This document shows, one piece after another, positions 24,833 through 33,264 of a stretch of DNA of 57,803 nt (its first letter is position 1; each line of letters opens with the position of its first letter). The notes beneath the pieces were generated by a model that was given only the letters and a program-made list of their open reading frames with translations, was not told the origin of the DNA and searched no databases. Source of the DNA: Microcystis wesenbergii FACHB-1317. GTDB taxonomy: Bacteria; Cyanobacteriota; Cyanobacteriia; Cyanobacteriales; Microcystaceae. The translations under genes and the position numbers were made by a program. The stretch covers positions 1 through 57,803 of the forward strand of contig NZ_JACJQV010000228.1 in NCBI RefSeq assembly GCF_014696875.1, given 5' to 3'.

Positions 24833-25585
24833 ATGTTAACCCTTGACAACCCCCCCTTGTCGGCGAGTGCGGATTTCGTTCCCAATCATCGGATTTTAAT
24901 CGTTGAAGATGAAGAAGTGATTCGGGATATGATTATTTTGGCTTTGGAAGAAGAAGGTTACGAGGCTCTCGGTGTTAGTGATGGTCGCGTTGCCCTAGAA
25001 TTACTGCAAAGTCAAGAATCTAATCACGGTGAGTCTCGTTTTGATTTGGTCGTTTTGGATTTAATGTTACCCCAAATCAACGGTCTTGATATCTGTCGTC
25101 TGTTGCGCTATCACGGCAATATTATCCCGATTTTAATTTTAAGTGCTAAGGCCAGCGAAACCGATCGAGTTTTGGGTTTAGAAGTAGGTGCCGATGATTA
25201 TCTGACTAAACCCTTTAGTATGCGCGAATTAGTCGCTCGTTGTCGCGCTCTCATTCGTCGTCAAGGATTTACTTCCCTAGCTGCCGCTCCCGTGCGAAAA
25301 TTCCGCGATGTTCTTCTCTATCCCCAGGAATGTCGGGTGACGGTGCGAGATGAAGAAATTAACCTTTCTCCTAAAGAATTCCGTCTCCTAGACCTATTTA
25401 TGAGTTATCCGCGCCGAGTTTGGTCAAGAGAGCAATTAATTGAACAAATTTGGGGGCCAGATTTTTTAGGAGACACCAAAACCGTCGATGTTCACATTCG
25501 CTGGTTACGCGAAAAACTAGAAATCGATCCCAGTCAACCAGAATACCTGATTACTGTACGCGGTTTCGGTTATCGTTTTGGCTAG
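24833..25585 (+). CDS. sphR: Phosphate-stress response regulator SphR-like (OmpR family)
   Basis: A 250-residue regulator with an N-terminal receiver (phospho-acceptor Asp76 in VVLDLMLP, acidic pocket VEDEE, Lys126 in LTKPFSM) and a C-terminal OmpR/PhoB winged helix (LSPKEFRLLDLFM, WGPDFLGDTKTVDVHIRWLREKL, RGFGYRFG). It is followed 47 bases later by a histidine kinase with the SphS layout and then by phoU. This order supports the SphR identity: the cyanobacterial PhoB equivalent that switches on alkaline phosphatase and Pst genes under Pi limitation. Identification rests on context and similarity in layout, since other OmpR regulators look alike. Confidence 0.8.
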   Translation: MLTLDNPPLSASADFVPNHRILIVEDEEVIRDMIILALEEEGYEALGVSDGRVALELLQSQESNHGESRFDLVVLDLMLPQINGLDICRLLRYHGNIIPILILSAKASETDRVLGLEVGADDYLTKPFSMRELVARCRALIRRQGFTSLAAAPVRKFRDVLLYPQECRVTVRDEEINLSPKEFRLLDLFMSYPRRVWSREQLIEQIWGPDFLGDTKTVDVHIRWLREKLEIDPSQPEYLITVRGFGYRFG

Positions 25586-25632
25586 GTGAGCGATTATATT
25601 TTCAAGTTTAGCGATCGCCGCTCGCGCAGACA

Positions 25633-26934
25633 ATGACTATTTTCGCTTTTATTTTGGGAGTAGTTTTAGGTTTGAGTATTTGTTACTGGCAAGTCTCACG
25701 CTTAAATAGAGAGTTAAAGCGAACCCTGAGCGCTCTCTCGGATTCGGCGGATTTGTCGGCTTCTTTTCCCGTTACCTCCCTAGTGCGTCGAGAATTACAG
25801 TTTCTCTCCCAAAGTCTGCAAGAGCGAGAAAAGAGCTTAGAAATTCAGAAATCCTTGCTAGAACGAGCGCCGATCGCCTATCTTCATATAGATGCCGATA
25901 ATCAACTACTCTGGTGTAATCAACAGGCAATTACCCTCTTAAAACTCGATCGCTGGCAGCCAGATCAGGTACGTCTGCTGCTGGAATTAGTGCGCTCCTA
26001 CGAATTAGATCAATTAATTCAAGAAACTCGTCAAAAACAGAGTCCACAGGTGCAAACTTGGACTTTTTACCCGACTAATTATCCTGTCACCCCTATTAGC
26101 GATCGCCAAGTGATTGCTCCTAAATCGATTGCCTTGAAGGGTTACGGTTATCCCTTGCCAGAAGGTCAAATCGCTGTATTTATCGAAAATAGACAGCCTT
26201 TAGTGGAATTATCGCAAAATCGCGAGCGAGCTTTCTCTGACTTAACTCACGAGTTACGCACTCCCTTAACCTCCATTTCTCTCCTTACCGAAGCTTTACA
26301 AAAACGCCTCCAAGCTCCCGAAAGACGCTGGTTAGAACAAATGGGGAAAGAAGTGGAGCGTTTGAGTCAATTAGTCTGCGATTGGCTAGAAATCAGTGAA
26401 TTACAAGCGGATGCGGGGCGATCTTTACAATACCAGATAATTAATCTAGAGGAATTAATCAGCGCTGCTTGGCAGACTGTCACCCCAATAGCCGCCCAAA
26501 AACAGATTAGCTTAGATTATTCCTCTCCGGTGGATTGGACGGTAGAAGTTGATCGTTCTCGTCTGTTGCAAGTTTTCCTGAATCTCTTTGATAATGCCAT
26601 TAAGTATAGTCCCGATCAGGGGAAAATACGCCTAGAAATTCGGGAAATATCCGATACTATCGGGGAAAAATGGCTGAAAATTGACGTTATCGACAACGGT
26701 AAAGGATTTAACGAAGCGGATCTCCCCTACGTTTTTGATCGCCTCTTTCGCGGTGATCCTTCCCGCACCCGTCAAAAACAAAGCACAAAGGATTACAGTA
26801 CCGGTTTAGGTTTATCGATTGCCAAAGAGATTATTCAAGCCCATGGCGGTTCGATCGTCGCTCAAAATGATCCTAACACCGGCGGCGCTCGCCTACAAGT
26901 CACTCTCCCCCATCAAAAAAAGGAGGTGGGGTGA
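25633..26934 (+). CDS. sphS: Phosphate sensor histidine kinase SphS-like
   Basis: A 433-residue kinase. Residues 1-20 form a hydrophobic N-terminal segment, needed for membrane association in SphS. A PAS-type region follows (RAPIAYLHIDADNQLLWCN, about 78-97). Then come the HisKA domain with His206 in FSDLTHELRTPLTS and the ATPase domain with N box LNLFDNAIKYSP, G1 DVIDNGKGF and G2 TGLGLSIAKEI. It would phosphorylate the upstream regulator and be restrained by PhoU (gene 121 bases downstream). There is no large extracytoplasmic sensor loop, consistent with sensing through the Pst/PhoU complex. Confidence 0.85.
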   Translation: MTIFAFILGVVLGLSICYWQVSRLNRELKRTLSALSDSADLSASFPVTSLVRRELQFLSQSLQEREKSLEIQKSLLERAPIAYLHIDADNQLLWCNQQAITLLKLDRWQPDQVRLLLELVRSYELDQLIQETRQKQSPQVQTWTFYPTNYPVTPISDRQVIAPKSIALKGYGYPLPEGQIAVFIENRQPLVELSQNRERAFSDLTHELRTPLTSISLLTEALQKRLQAPERRWLEQMGKEVERLSQLVCDWLEISELQADAGRSLQYQIINLEELISAAWQTVTPIAAQKQISLDYSSPVDWTVEVDRSRLLQVFLNLFDNAIKYSPDQGKIRLEIREISDTIGEKWLKIDVIDNGKGFNEADLPYVFDRLFRGDPSRTRQKQSTKDYSTGLGLSIAKEIIQAHGGSIVAQNDPNTGGARLQVTLPHQKKEVG

Positions 26935-27054
26935 TGGGTGTGGGGTGTGGGGAGAAAAAAAATCTGTCAAGTTCTCTGGACAACTGTACAAAATCGAAAA
27001 TTTTCTTGTTATGACTGTAGAGAAAGAGTAGTTTTATGTTAAGCGAATCCGACC

Positions 27055-27723
27055 GTGAGCCTATCCAAAGAAACCAATCATCGCGATCGCACCTATTTCG
27101 CTCGTTCTCTCCAGCGATTGGAACAGGATGTGCTGAGAATGGGAACCTTGGTCGAAGAATCCTTTCGTCTTAGCCATCAATCCCTTTTTGCTAGGGATTT
27201 AGAAATGGCGAAAAAAATCGCCCCCCTTGACAAGGAAATCGATCGCTACTACCGTCAAATCGAGTTAGATTGTGCCACTCTCATGACTCTACAGGCTCCT
27301 GTAGCCCAAGATTTGCGGCTTTTAAGCGCTTTTATGCAATTAGTGCGCGATTTGGAACGGATCGGCGATTATGCCAAGGATTTAGCCGAAATAGCACTCA
27401 AGTTATTCGCCTATACTCCCCACGATTGTATGGGTGAGATCGAGGCTATGTCCCACCATGCCCAGTATATGTTAGCCACGAGCCTTGTTGCTCTGGCCGA
27501 CCTCGATCAGGAAGCCGGTCCAAAGGTCAAAGAACTAGATAATACGGTCGATCAAGCCTATGACTATCTTTATCACACTCTCGCCCATCAAAGAGATATT
27601 AAGGGTGTGGTGGAACCAATCTTGCTGATGGCTTTACTAATCCGTCATCTGGAACGTATGGCCGATCACGCCACCAATATCGCCCAAAGGGTATCCTACA
27701 TCGTTACTGGACAGAGAGGCTGA
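27055..27723 (+). CDS. phoU: Phosphate signalling protein PhoU
   Basis: A 222-residue all-helical protein with two PhoU repeats. Each carries the metal-binding E/DxxxD-type signature: KIAPLDKEIDRYYRQIE in the first, KVKELDNTVDQAYDYLYH and HLERMADHATNIAQRV in the second. PhoU represses the SphS/PhoR kinase when phosphate is plentiful and modulates Pst uptake. It starts at GTG 27055; the nearest ATG (about 27034) is out of frame. Its position behind sphR-sphS makes a complete phosphate-sensing set. It lacks the pst transporter genes, which must lie elsewhere. Confidence 0.92.
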   Translation: MSLSKETNHRDRTYFARSLQRLEQDVLRMGTLVEESFRLSHQSLFARDLEMAKKIAPLDKEIDRYYRQIELDCATLMTLQAPVAQDLRLLSAFMQLVRDLERIGDYAKDLAEIALKLFAYTPHDCMGEIEAMSHHAQYMLATSLVALADLDQEAGPKVKELDNTVDQAYDYLYHTLAHQRDIKGVVEPILLMALLIRHLERMADHATNIAQRVSYIVTGQRG

Positions 27724-27772
27724 GGGTGTGGAAGTTCCTCAGATGATTTCTCTCGAACTCTGACCCTCGCTT

Positions 27773-28648
27773 TTAGCGTTTACGACTCAGGGGGTTAAAA
27801 ATTTCACTTAACCCCTCTCCCAAGAGAGATAAACCCACCACCATCGTGGTCATCGCTAATCCGGGGAATAAAGTCGTCCACCAGATGCCTGTAGATAAAT
27901 CCGCCAAAGCTTCCTTGAGATCATGACCCCATTCCGGCACTTCTTCCGGTAATCCTAAGCCTAAAAAGCCTAAACCGCCTAAAACAAGGATCGCATCCGC
28001 CGCGTTGAGGGTAAAAAGAACTGGGACACTCTGGACGACGTTAAAGAAAAGATATTTTGATAATATCCGGCTAGGACTGGCACCGATCGCTCGTGCCGCT
28101 TCGATAAATAACTCATTTTTGACGCTGGCGGTTTGATTTCTGACCACGCGAAAATATTGGGGAATATAGGCAATGCTAACAGCGATCGCTACATTGAGGA
28201 TACCACGACCCAAAACGAAGGCCAGAGCCACCGATAATAATAACCCCGGCAAGGTGTAGAGAGTATCCATGAGAAAGAGGAGAACGCGATCGATCTTACC
28301 CCCCAAATAACCGCTAATTAGTCCTAAAGGAACCCCGATGACTAAAGATAATCCTGTGGCCAAAAATACCACAGACAAGGCCGCCCGGGCCCCGAATAGG
28401 GTACGGGAAAAGACATCATAACCGCGCACATTCGTCCCGAACCAATGCCTGGAACTGGGGGCTTGTAGGGGATAATTGCTTAAAATGTCGGTTGGATCCT
28501 GAATCAGTCCGATCGCTTGCAGAAGGGGCGAAAACAGGGCAATCAGGATAAAAATAATTGTCAATACCAACCCCACCCCTAGGAGCTTAGTGGTTAGGTT
28601 GGGTTTCAGAAAAGGATCGATCGGCAATTTAACAGGAGTCATCGACAA
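27773..28648 (-). CDS. ABC transporter permease, DppC/OppC type
   Basis: A 291-residue inner-membrane permease of the dipeptide/oligopeptide/nickel importer family. It has the N-terminal OppC-N segment (helix at about 20-45), the periplasmic SRHWFGTNVRGYDVFSRTLFGARAAL motif, five further helices and the EAA loop EAARAIGASPSRILSKYLFFNV, where the ATPase docks. The partner DppB permease, ATPases and binding protein are not in the window, common for scattered cyanobacterial ABC systems. Its substrate is undetermined. A small membrane ORF lies 69 bases upstream on the same strand. Confidence 0.9.
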   Translation of the reverse strand: MSMTPVKLPIDPFLKPNLTTKLLGVGLVLTIIFILIALFSPLLQAIGLIQDPTDILSNYPLQAPSSRHWFGTNVRGYDVFSRTLFGARAALSVVFLATGLSLVIGVPLGLISGYLGGKIDRVLLFLMDTLYTLPGLLLSVALAFVLGRGILNVAIAVSIAYIPQYFRVVRNQTASVKNELFIEAARAIGASPSRILSKYLFFNVVQSVPVLFTLNAADAILVLGGLGFLGLGLPEEVPEWGHDLKEALADLSTGIWWTTLFPGLAMTTMVVGLSLLGEGLSEIFNPLSRKR

Positions 28649-28717
28649 AATTTAGCCATTGCATAGAACGCTAATTGTAGAAGACAAGGCTAACCTGAGA
28701 CAAGAGCAGTGTTTTTT

Positions 28718-28831
28718 TCAAACAGCTGGGGCCGAAACGACCATAAACCAGAGCAAGACTGCTAAAGCTAAAATAGTTAGTTTAATCAGGATGTAAAGCA
28801 GTCCGTTGGGATAAAGGAGATCGTGAAACAT
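28718..28831 (-). CDS. 37-residue single-helix membrane protein (small ORF)
   Basis: A 37-codon ORF, MFHDLLYPNGLLYILIKLT, then a continuous hydrophobic helix (ILALAVLLWFMVVSAPAV) and TGA. A perfect AGGAGG lies six bases upstream of the ATG (plus-strand 28836-28841), much stronger than most genes here. It is divergent from ndhN, whose start is 128 bases away. The small size, one helix and neighbourhood suggest a minor subunit of a thylakoid complex (an NDH-1 or photosystem low-mass subunit), but I do not recognise it among PetM/N, PsbM/T/X or PsaI/M. The function is inference only. Confidence 0.6.
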   Translation of the reverse strand: MFHDLLYPNGLLYILIKLTILALAVLLWFMVVSAPAV

Positions 28832-28958
28832 ATTGCCTCCTCGGGAGAGAGCAGGGATTGTCTCTTTCTCATACTCTGATCCTAAGTCTTTTTCTGTTCA
28901 CCTGACGCACAACTTAACAAAACGTGCGATTATAGGGAAAAAGATTTTTTTACTAGCT

Positions 28959-29435
28959 ATGGCATTACTGACCACAGGAAAACCATTTATTCGCGATCTG
29001 GAACAATACGGCGCTTTAGGCGTTTACGCACCCTTAGAAGGGGGTTACGAGGGACGCTATCAAAGACGTTTACGGGCCACTGGTTACAATGTCCTGCATA
29101 TCACCGCTAGAGGTCTAGGGGATTTAAGTGCCTATCTTACCGGCATTCATGGAGTCCGTCCCCCCCATTTAGGTAAAAAAAATATTGGTCGGGAAGCAGC
29201 CGTGGGACCAGTTTATTTTATTCCTCCCATTGCTACCTATCAATTGGAAAATTTACCTCCCAAATCTAAAGGTTTAGTGATTTGGATTATTGAAAGTTTT
29301 GTTTTATCCTCGGAAGAAAAACAATACTTAATTAATCTTAGTCAACAGGAACCCCGGTTAAAATTTGTCCTCGAATTGGGTGGGGAAAGATATTTCCGTT
29401 GGCAACCTTTGAGCAAATCTTTAATCGCTGCCTAG
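28959..29435 (+). CDS. ndhN: NAD(P)H-quinone oxidoreductase subunit N
   Basis: A 158-residue peripheral subunit of the cyanobacterial/chloroplast NDH-1 complex (respiration and cyclic electron flow in thylakoids). Signature segments are MALLTTGKPFIRDLEQYGALGVYAPLEGGYEGRYQRRLRATGY broken over residues 1-45, RGLGDLSAYLTGIHGVRPPHLGKK, and LPPKSKGLVIWIIE. The frame is open upstream to 28833, but family alignments begin at ATG 28959, preceded by a TTTTTTACTAGCT region with weak Shine-Dalgarno potential. It is not in an operon with other ndh genes, as is typical for ndhN. Confidence 0.95.
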   Translation: MALLTTGKPFIRDLEQYGALGVYAPLEGGYEGRYQRRLRATGYNVLHITARGLGDLSAYLTGIHGVRPPHLGKKNIGREAAVGPVYFIPPIATYQLENLPPKSKGLVIWIIESFVLSSEEKQYLINLSQQEPRLKFVLELGGERYFRWQPLSKSLIAA

Positions 29436-29572
29436 AATTACCGAAATAACAGGGTTATTTAAATATCTCCTCCTCAAACCCTCTCCCTGGAGAGGGAAAC
29501 TTCATTTCTTGAGAGTTTGTTTTTCCTCCCTCACCTTTTAGTAGCTATTCATTTTGAGAACTGATAAGCTGT

Positions 29573-29692
29573 TCGTAATTTAAATTGCTTGTTGAGACGA
29601 GGCAAAAGGCAAGAGTCAAAAGGCAACAGTAAAGGGATTGGGGAAGGTTGGGCTAATCTAAGAATAAGCGTTTAAAATGCGTCTTAGCTTAT
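29573..29692. repeat. Dispersed repeat, second copy of the 20216-20391 family
   Basis: AATTTAAATTGCTTGTTGAGACGAGGCAA at the left and CTAAGAATAAGCG...GCGTCTTAGCTTAT at the right match the other copy; the middle is a GGCAAAAGGCAAGAG tract. No gene is seen in 29436-29707. Confidence 0.6.
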
Positions 29693-29707
29693 TATCTCAA
29701 GATATAG

Positions 29708-29995
29708 CTAGAATCCCGTAGATTGCCAGCGCTGAAAGCGCCAAGGTTTTAACCAATAGGCTTTTATCTGTCTATTTCCTTCTTTCCAAGTGCATTGAAT
29801 CTGAGAATTAGCAGGATTCGCACCACATTGGGGCTGAAGATTCAAAATACTGGAGATTTCGCTAGGATTAATCTCAGGATCGGAACCAAAACTTTTTTCG
29901 ACAATTCTTCTCTGCACTGCCACCTTATTAGTGGGAGTCAGATAGATATAATTAGACTGGGTAAGCAAAATCGAAGATAATAGAGTTTCAAACAT
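29708..29995 (-). CDS. Small exported or membrane-anchored protein, unknown
   Basis: From ATG 29995 the product is 95 residues: MFETLLSSILLTQSNYIYL, a short hydrophobic lead that could be a signal or anchor, then a polar segment with SEISSILNLQPQCGANPANSQIQCTWKEG. Two Cys in CGANPANSQIQC could form a disulfide. The frame is open to 30064, but that extension is Arg-rich and lacks a ribosome site. The family was not recognised. It faces gltX divergently across a 300-base spacer (29996-30291) that contains AT-rich sequence and no gene. Confidence 0.5.
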   Translation of the reverse strand: MFETLLSSILLTQSNYIYLTPTNKVAVQRRIVEKSFGSDPEINPSEISSILNLQPQCGANPANSQIQCTWKEGNRQIKAYWLKPWRFQRWQSTGF

Positions 29996-30291
29996 TGTGA
30001 TTAATCGCAACCTCAGAGATAAAACCAATAGACATCTCCAAAATTTATAACCGACATTCCGCACATCTTCACATACTTTTATATATTTTTACATTCCCCA
30101 AGATGTTTTATTGTTCTTCGATTCCCCAGTGCGGTTACTCAGGGCTAACACTCCGAGCTTAATCGGTACAAAAGAACTGATAATTGCTGCTGGCAAACCT
30201 GGCTGAAAACTGTCTTAATTTTGCGAGTTGGCCTAGGTGAATTTGCCATAATATGGGATATCGTTGCCGCAAAAAACCTAGGAGTTAAATC

Positions 30292-31734
30292 GTGACAGTT
30301 AGAGTTCGTATTGCCCCCAGTCCCACGGGAAATTTACACATTGGAACAGCGCGCACAGCCGTGTTTAACTGGCTTTTTGCCCATCATCACCGGGGGAAAT
30401 TTATCTTGCGCGTGGAAGATACCGATTTAGAACGTTCTCGACCAGAATATACGGAAAATATTCAAGCGGGCCTACAATGGTTAGGACTGAATTGGGATGA
30501 AGGTCCTTTTTTTCAAACTCAACGCCTTAATTATTATCGTCAAGCTATTCAAACCCTGCTCGATCGAGGTTTAGCCTATCGTTGTTATTGTACCCCGGAA
30601 GAATTGGAAAAAATGCGGGAAGAACAAAAAGCCCGCAATCTTGCCCCCCGTTACGATAATCGTCATCGTTATCTCACCCCCGAACAACAAGCTCAATTCG
30701 AGCAAGGGGGGAGAAAAGCAGTAATTCGTTTTATTATTGACGATGATCGAGAAATTATTTGGCAGGATTTAATCCGGGAAAAAGTTATCTGGAAAGGTAG
30801 TGATTTAGGTGGCGATATGGTGATCGCTCGTACCTCGGAAAATGGGGAGGAAAACTTCGGTCAGCCTCTCTATAATTTAGCGGTAGTTGTTGATGATATC
30901 GATATGGAAATTACCCATGTTATTCGTGGGGAAGATCACATCGCTAATACGGCTAAACAAATTCTTTTATACGAAGCTTTGGGGGCAAAAGTGCCGGAGT
31001 TTGCCCACAGTCCTTTGATCTTAAATCAGGAGGGTCGCAAGTTATCTAAACGGGATGGAGTCACTTCGATCGATGATTTCCGAAAACTGGGTTTTCTGCC
31101 GCAAGCTTTGGTTAATTACATGACTCTCCTCGGTTGGACTCCTCCCGATTCCACCGAAGAAATTTTTACCCTTGAAGCGGCCGCTGAAGTGTTTAGTTTA
31201 GAACGGGTAAATAAAGCGGGGGCAAAATTTGACTGGACTAAATTGGATTGGATTAATAGTCAATATCTTCATCGTTTAACCGGTGAGGAATTAGTGCCTT
31301 TACTTCTCCCCTACTGGCAAGAAGCGGGGTATAATTTTGCTGCTGAAACCGATCGAGCTTGGTTGATCGGTTTGGCTACTCTCATCGGTCCGAGTTTAAC
31401 TCGTTTAAGCGATGCTGTCGCTGAAAGTCGTTTACTTTTAACCCCTCTGGCTAATTATAATCAGGAGGCTTTAAGTCAATTACAATTAGAGGGAGTTAAG
31501 GATATTATCAAGGATATTCTCGCCGCTATTAGTCCCGATTTGACTGGAGAAGTTGCTAAGGGAATTGTTGAGACAACAACTAAAGCCCATCGGGTGAAAA
31601 AAGGTCTAGTGATGAAGTCTCTACGCGCCGCTTTGATGGGGGAGTTACATGGTCCGGATTTAATGCAGTCTTGGCTACTTCTCAATCAAAAAGGTTGGGA
31701 TATATCCCGTCTTCAGCAAGCAGTAAATAGTTAA
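30292..31734 (+). CDS. gltX: Glutamyl-tRNA synthetase
   Basis: A 480-residue class I synthetase charging tRNA-Glu (non-discriminating in cyanobacteria, so it also charges tRNA-Gln; its product also feeds tetrapyrrole synthesis). The HIGH signature is HIGT at residues 16-19 ([14 protein letters not shown]) and the KMSKS equivalent is KLSKR at 250-254. The C-terminal helical anticodon-binding part is complete ([23 protein letters not shown]). It starts with GTG 30292, preceded by TAGGAG at about 10 bases. It is monocistronic as far as can be seen. Confidence 0.96.
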   Translation: MTVRVRIAPSPTGNLHIGTARTAVFNWLFAHHHRGKFILRVEDTDLERSRPEYTENIQAGLQWLGLNWDEGPFFQTQRLNYYRQAIQTLLDRGLAYRCYCTPEELEKMREEQKARNLAPRYDNRHRYLTPEQQAQFEQGGRKAVIRFIIDDDREIIWQDLIREKVIWKGSDLGGDMVIARTSENGEENFGQPLYNLAVVVDDIDMEITHVIRGEDHIANTAKQILLYEALGAKVPEFAHSPLILNQEGRKLSKRDGVTSIDDFRKLGFLPQALVNYMTLLGWTPPDSTEEIFTLEAAAEVFSLERVNKAGAKFDWTKLDWINSQYLHRLTGEELVPLLLPYWQEAGYNFAAETDRAWLIGLATLIGPSLTRLSDAVAESRLLLTPLANYNQEALSQLQLEGVKDIIKDILAAISPDLTGEVAKGIVETTTKAHRVKKGLVMKSLRAALMGELHGPDLMQSWLLLNQKGWDISRLQQAVNS

Positions 31735-31778
31735 ATTGATTGGCTATCAGTTATCAGAAAATTTCTCGTATATTAGGG

Positions 31779-31808
31779 TTGACAAATGCCCTAGAATTGC
31801 TATATAAT
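31779..31808 (+). promoter_or_regulatory. Near-consensus sigma-70 promoter with long pfkA leader
   Basis: TTGACA (31779-31784), an 18-base spacer, and TATAAT (31803-31808). Transcription would start near 31815, giving a leader of about 230 bases before pfkA. The leader contains a possible stem TTGACC (about 31859) with GGTCAA (about 31893), and a G-rich stretch (31911-31935). No ORF or known riboswitch consensus was recognised, so an independent small RNA is possible. Confidence 0.65.
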
Positions 31809-32048
31809 TTATAGTATAATGGGAATCCGTGTCGCCCTGCATACCCTGCTCGTGATCGATTGACCAGTATTAAAGTTAAAAACCCGGAGGTGGGTCAAAC
31901 TTTCTGCTAGGGGGACTGAGGGGATGGGGGCGGATTTTTCGATTTTTTCCCCTAGCTGTCAGGGACGATCTAGAAACTTTCTTAATTTTTAGGCATTATC
32001 CGCAACTTTTCCCTAAATATAGATTTGTTGATCTCCTGACAAAAACCT

Positions 32049-33131
32049 ATGGGTGAAAAAAAACGAATTGGAATTCTCACCAGTGGTGGCGACTGTGCGG
32101 GTTTAAATGCCGCCATTCGTGCCGTTGTCCACCATGCCAGTGGCAATTATGGCTGGGAAGTGGTGGGTATTCGAGAAGCAACTAACGGATTAATTAACCG
32201 TCCCCCCAAAACCACTATCTTTGATATTGAAGGAGTCGATCGCCTGTTGGTGATGGGAGGAACAATTCTCGGTACTACCAATAAGGGGGATCCCTTCGCT
32301 TTCCCGATGCCGGATGGAACCCTGATCGATCGCTCTCAGGACATCATCGACGGCTATCATAGTCTGGGACTGGATGCCCTGATCGGCATCGGTGGCGATG
32401 GTAGTCTGGCGATTTTGCGCCGTATTGCCCAACAGGGAGGCATTAATCTGATTGGTATCCCCAAAACCATCGATAATGATGTGGGAGCTACAGAAGTCTC
32501 CATCGGCTTCGATACAGCTACTAATATCGCCACAGAAGCCCTCGATCGCCTCCATTTTACCGCCGCTAGTCATAACCGGGTAATGATTCTAGAAGTTATG
32601 GGTAGAGATGCCGGCCATATCGCCCTGGCTGCCGGTATTGCGGGGGGGGCCCATATCATTCTCATTCCTGAAATTCCCTACCGATTAGAGAAGATCTGCG
32701 AGAAGATCCGGCAACGGCAGCGTATGGATAAACAGTTTTCTCTGATTATTGTCTCCGAGGCTGTGCGTACCGAAACTGGCAATCGCCTAGTGCAAAAGGA
32801 AGCCCTAGGGGAAGATCGTCTCGGGGGTATCGGTCGCTATTTAGCCGAAGAAGTTGCCAGGGAAACCGGGGCCGAAACGAGAGTGACTTTCCTGGGCCAC
32901 ATTCAACGGGGGGGTATTCCTTCTCCGATGGATCGCTTACTGGGGGCGGCTTTTGGCGTGGCGGCCGTGGATCTGATCGCCCGGGGAGAATTCGATCGCA
33001 TGGTGGCCTGGCAAAATCGGCAAGTGGTCAGTGTTCCCATTGAGGAGGCGATTAAAACCTATCGCGTCGTCGATCCCGAAGAAACTTTAGTCAAAACCGC
33101 CAGGGGTTTGGGTATTTGTCTAGGGGATTGA
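32049..33131 (+). CDS. pfkA: 6-phosphofructokinase
   Basis: A 360-residue ATP- or PPi-type phosphofructokinase acting in glycolysis (fructose 6-phosphate to 1,6-bisphosphate). It has GILTSGGDCAGLNAAIRAVV, GIGGDGSLAILRRIAQQGGINLIGIPKTIDNDV with the catalytic PKTIDND, GFDTATNIATEALDRLH, and VMGRDAGHIALAAGIAGGAH. The TIDND motif with GGDGS is shared by both donor classes; the donor was not resolved. It sits behind a strong promoter and long leader. Its downstream flank once met the ruvB 3' end, now separated by an R-M system. Confidence 0.94.
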   Translation: MGEKKRIGILTSGGDCAGLNAAIRAVVHHASGNYGWEVVGIREATNGLINRPPKTTIFDIEGVDRLLVMGGTILGTTNKGDPFAFPMPDGTLIDRSQDIIDGYHSLGLDALIGIGGDGSLAILRRIAQQGGINLIGIPKTIDNDVGATEVSIGFDTATNIATEALDRLHFTAASHNRVMILEVMGRDAGHIALAAGIAGGAHIILIPEIPYRLEKICEKIRQRQRMDKQFSLIIVSEAVRTETGNRLVQKEALGEDRLGGIGRYLAEEVARETGAETRVTFLGHIQRGGIPSPMDRLLGAAFGVAAVDLIARGEFDRMVAWQNRQVVSVPIEEAIKTYRVVDPEETLVKTARGLGICLGD

Positions 33132-33204
33132 GATTAAATCTAGGGGAATCGGTGCGAGAATTAACCCTTAAGTATCGCCCTTTCCCCACCGATTAAAATT
33201 ACCC

Positions 33205-33264
33205 CTCAAATAAAGATAAACTCTGATAATTATTTTTCGGCAATTTCGCCAGTAAACCTAAATG
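33205..33264. repeat. Left copy of a 60-bp duplication of the ruvB 3' end
   Basis: Matches 35672-35731 at 53 of 60 positions, with the last 34 identical. On the minus strand it encodes an alternative RuvB C-terminus ([18 protein letters not shown], stop) against [18 protein letters not shown] in the intact gene. The final ATG of this copy (33262-33264) is the start codon of the methyltransferase. Confidence 0.88.

Noticed and set aside
31815-32048. pfkA leader as a known riboswitch (glutamine, c-di-GMP, cobalamin)
   Set aside because: No recognised aptamer consensus could be read; kept only as an unexplained leader.
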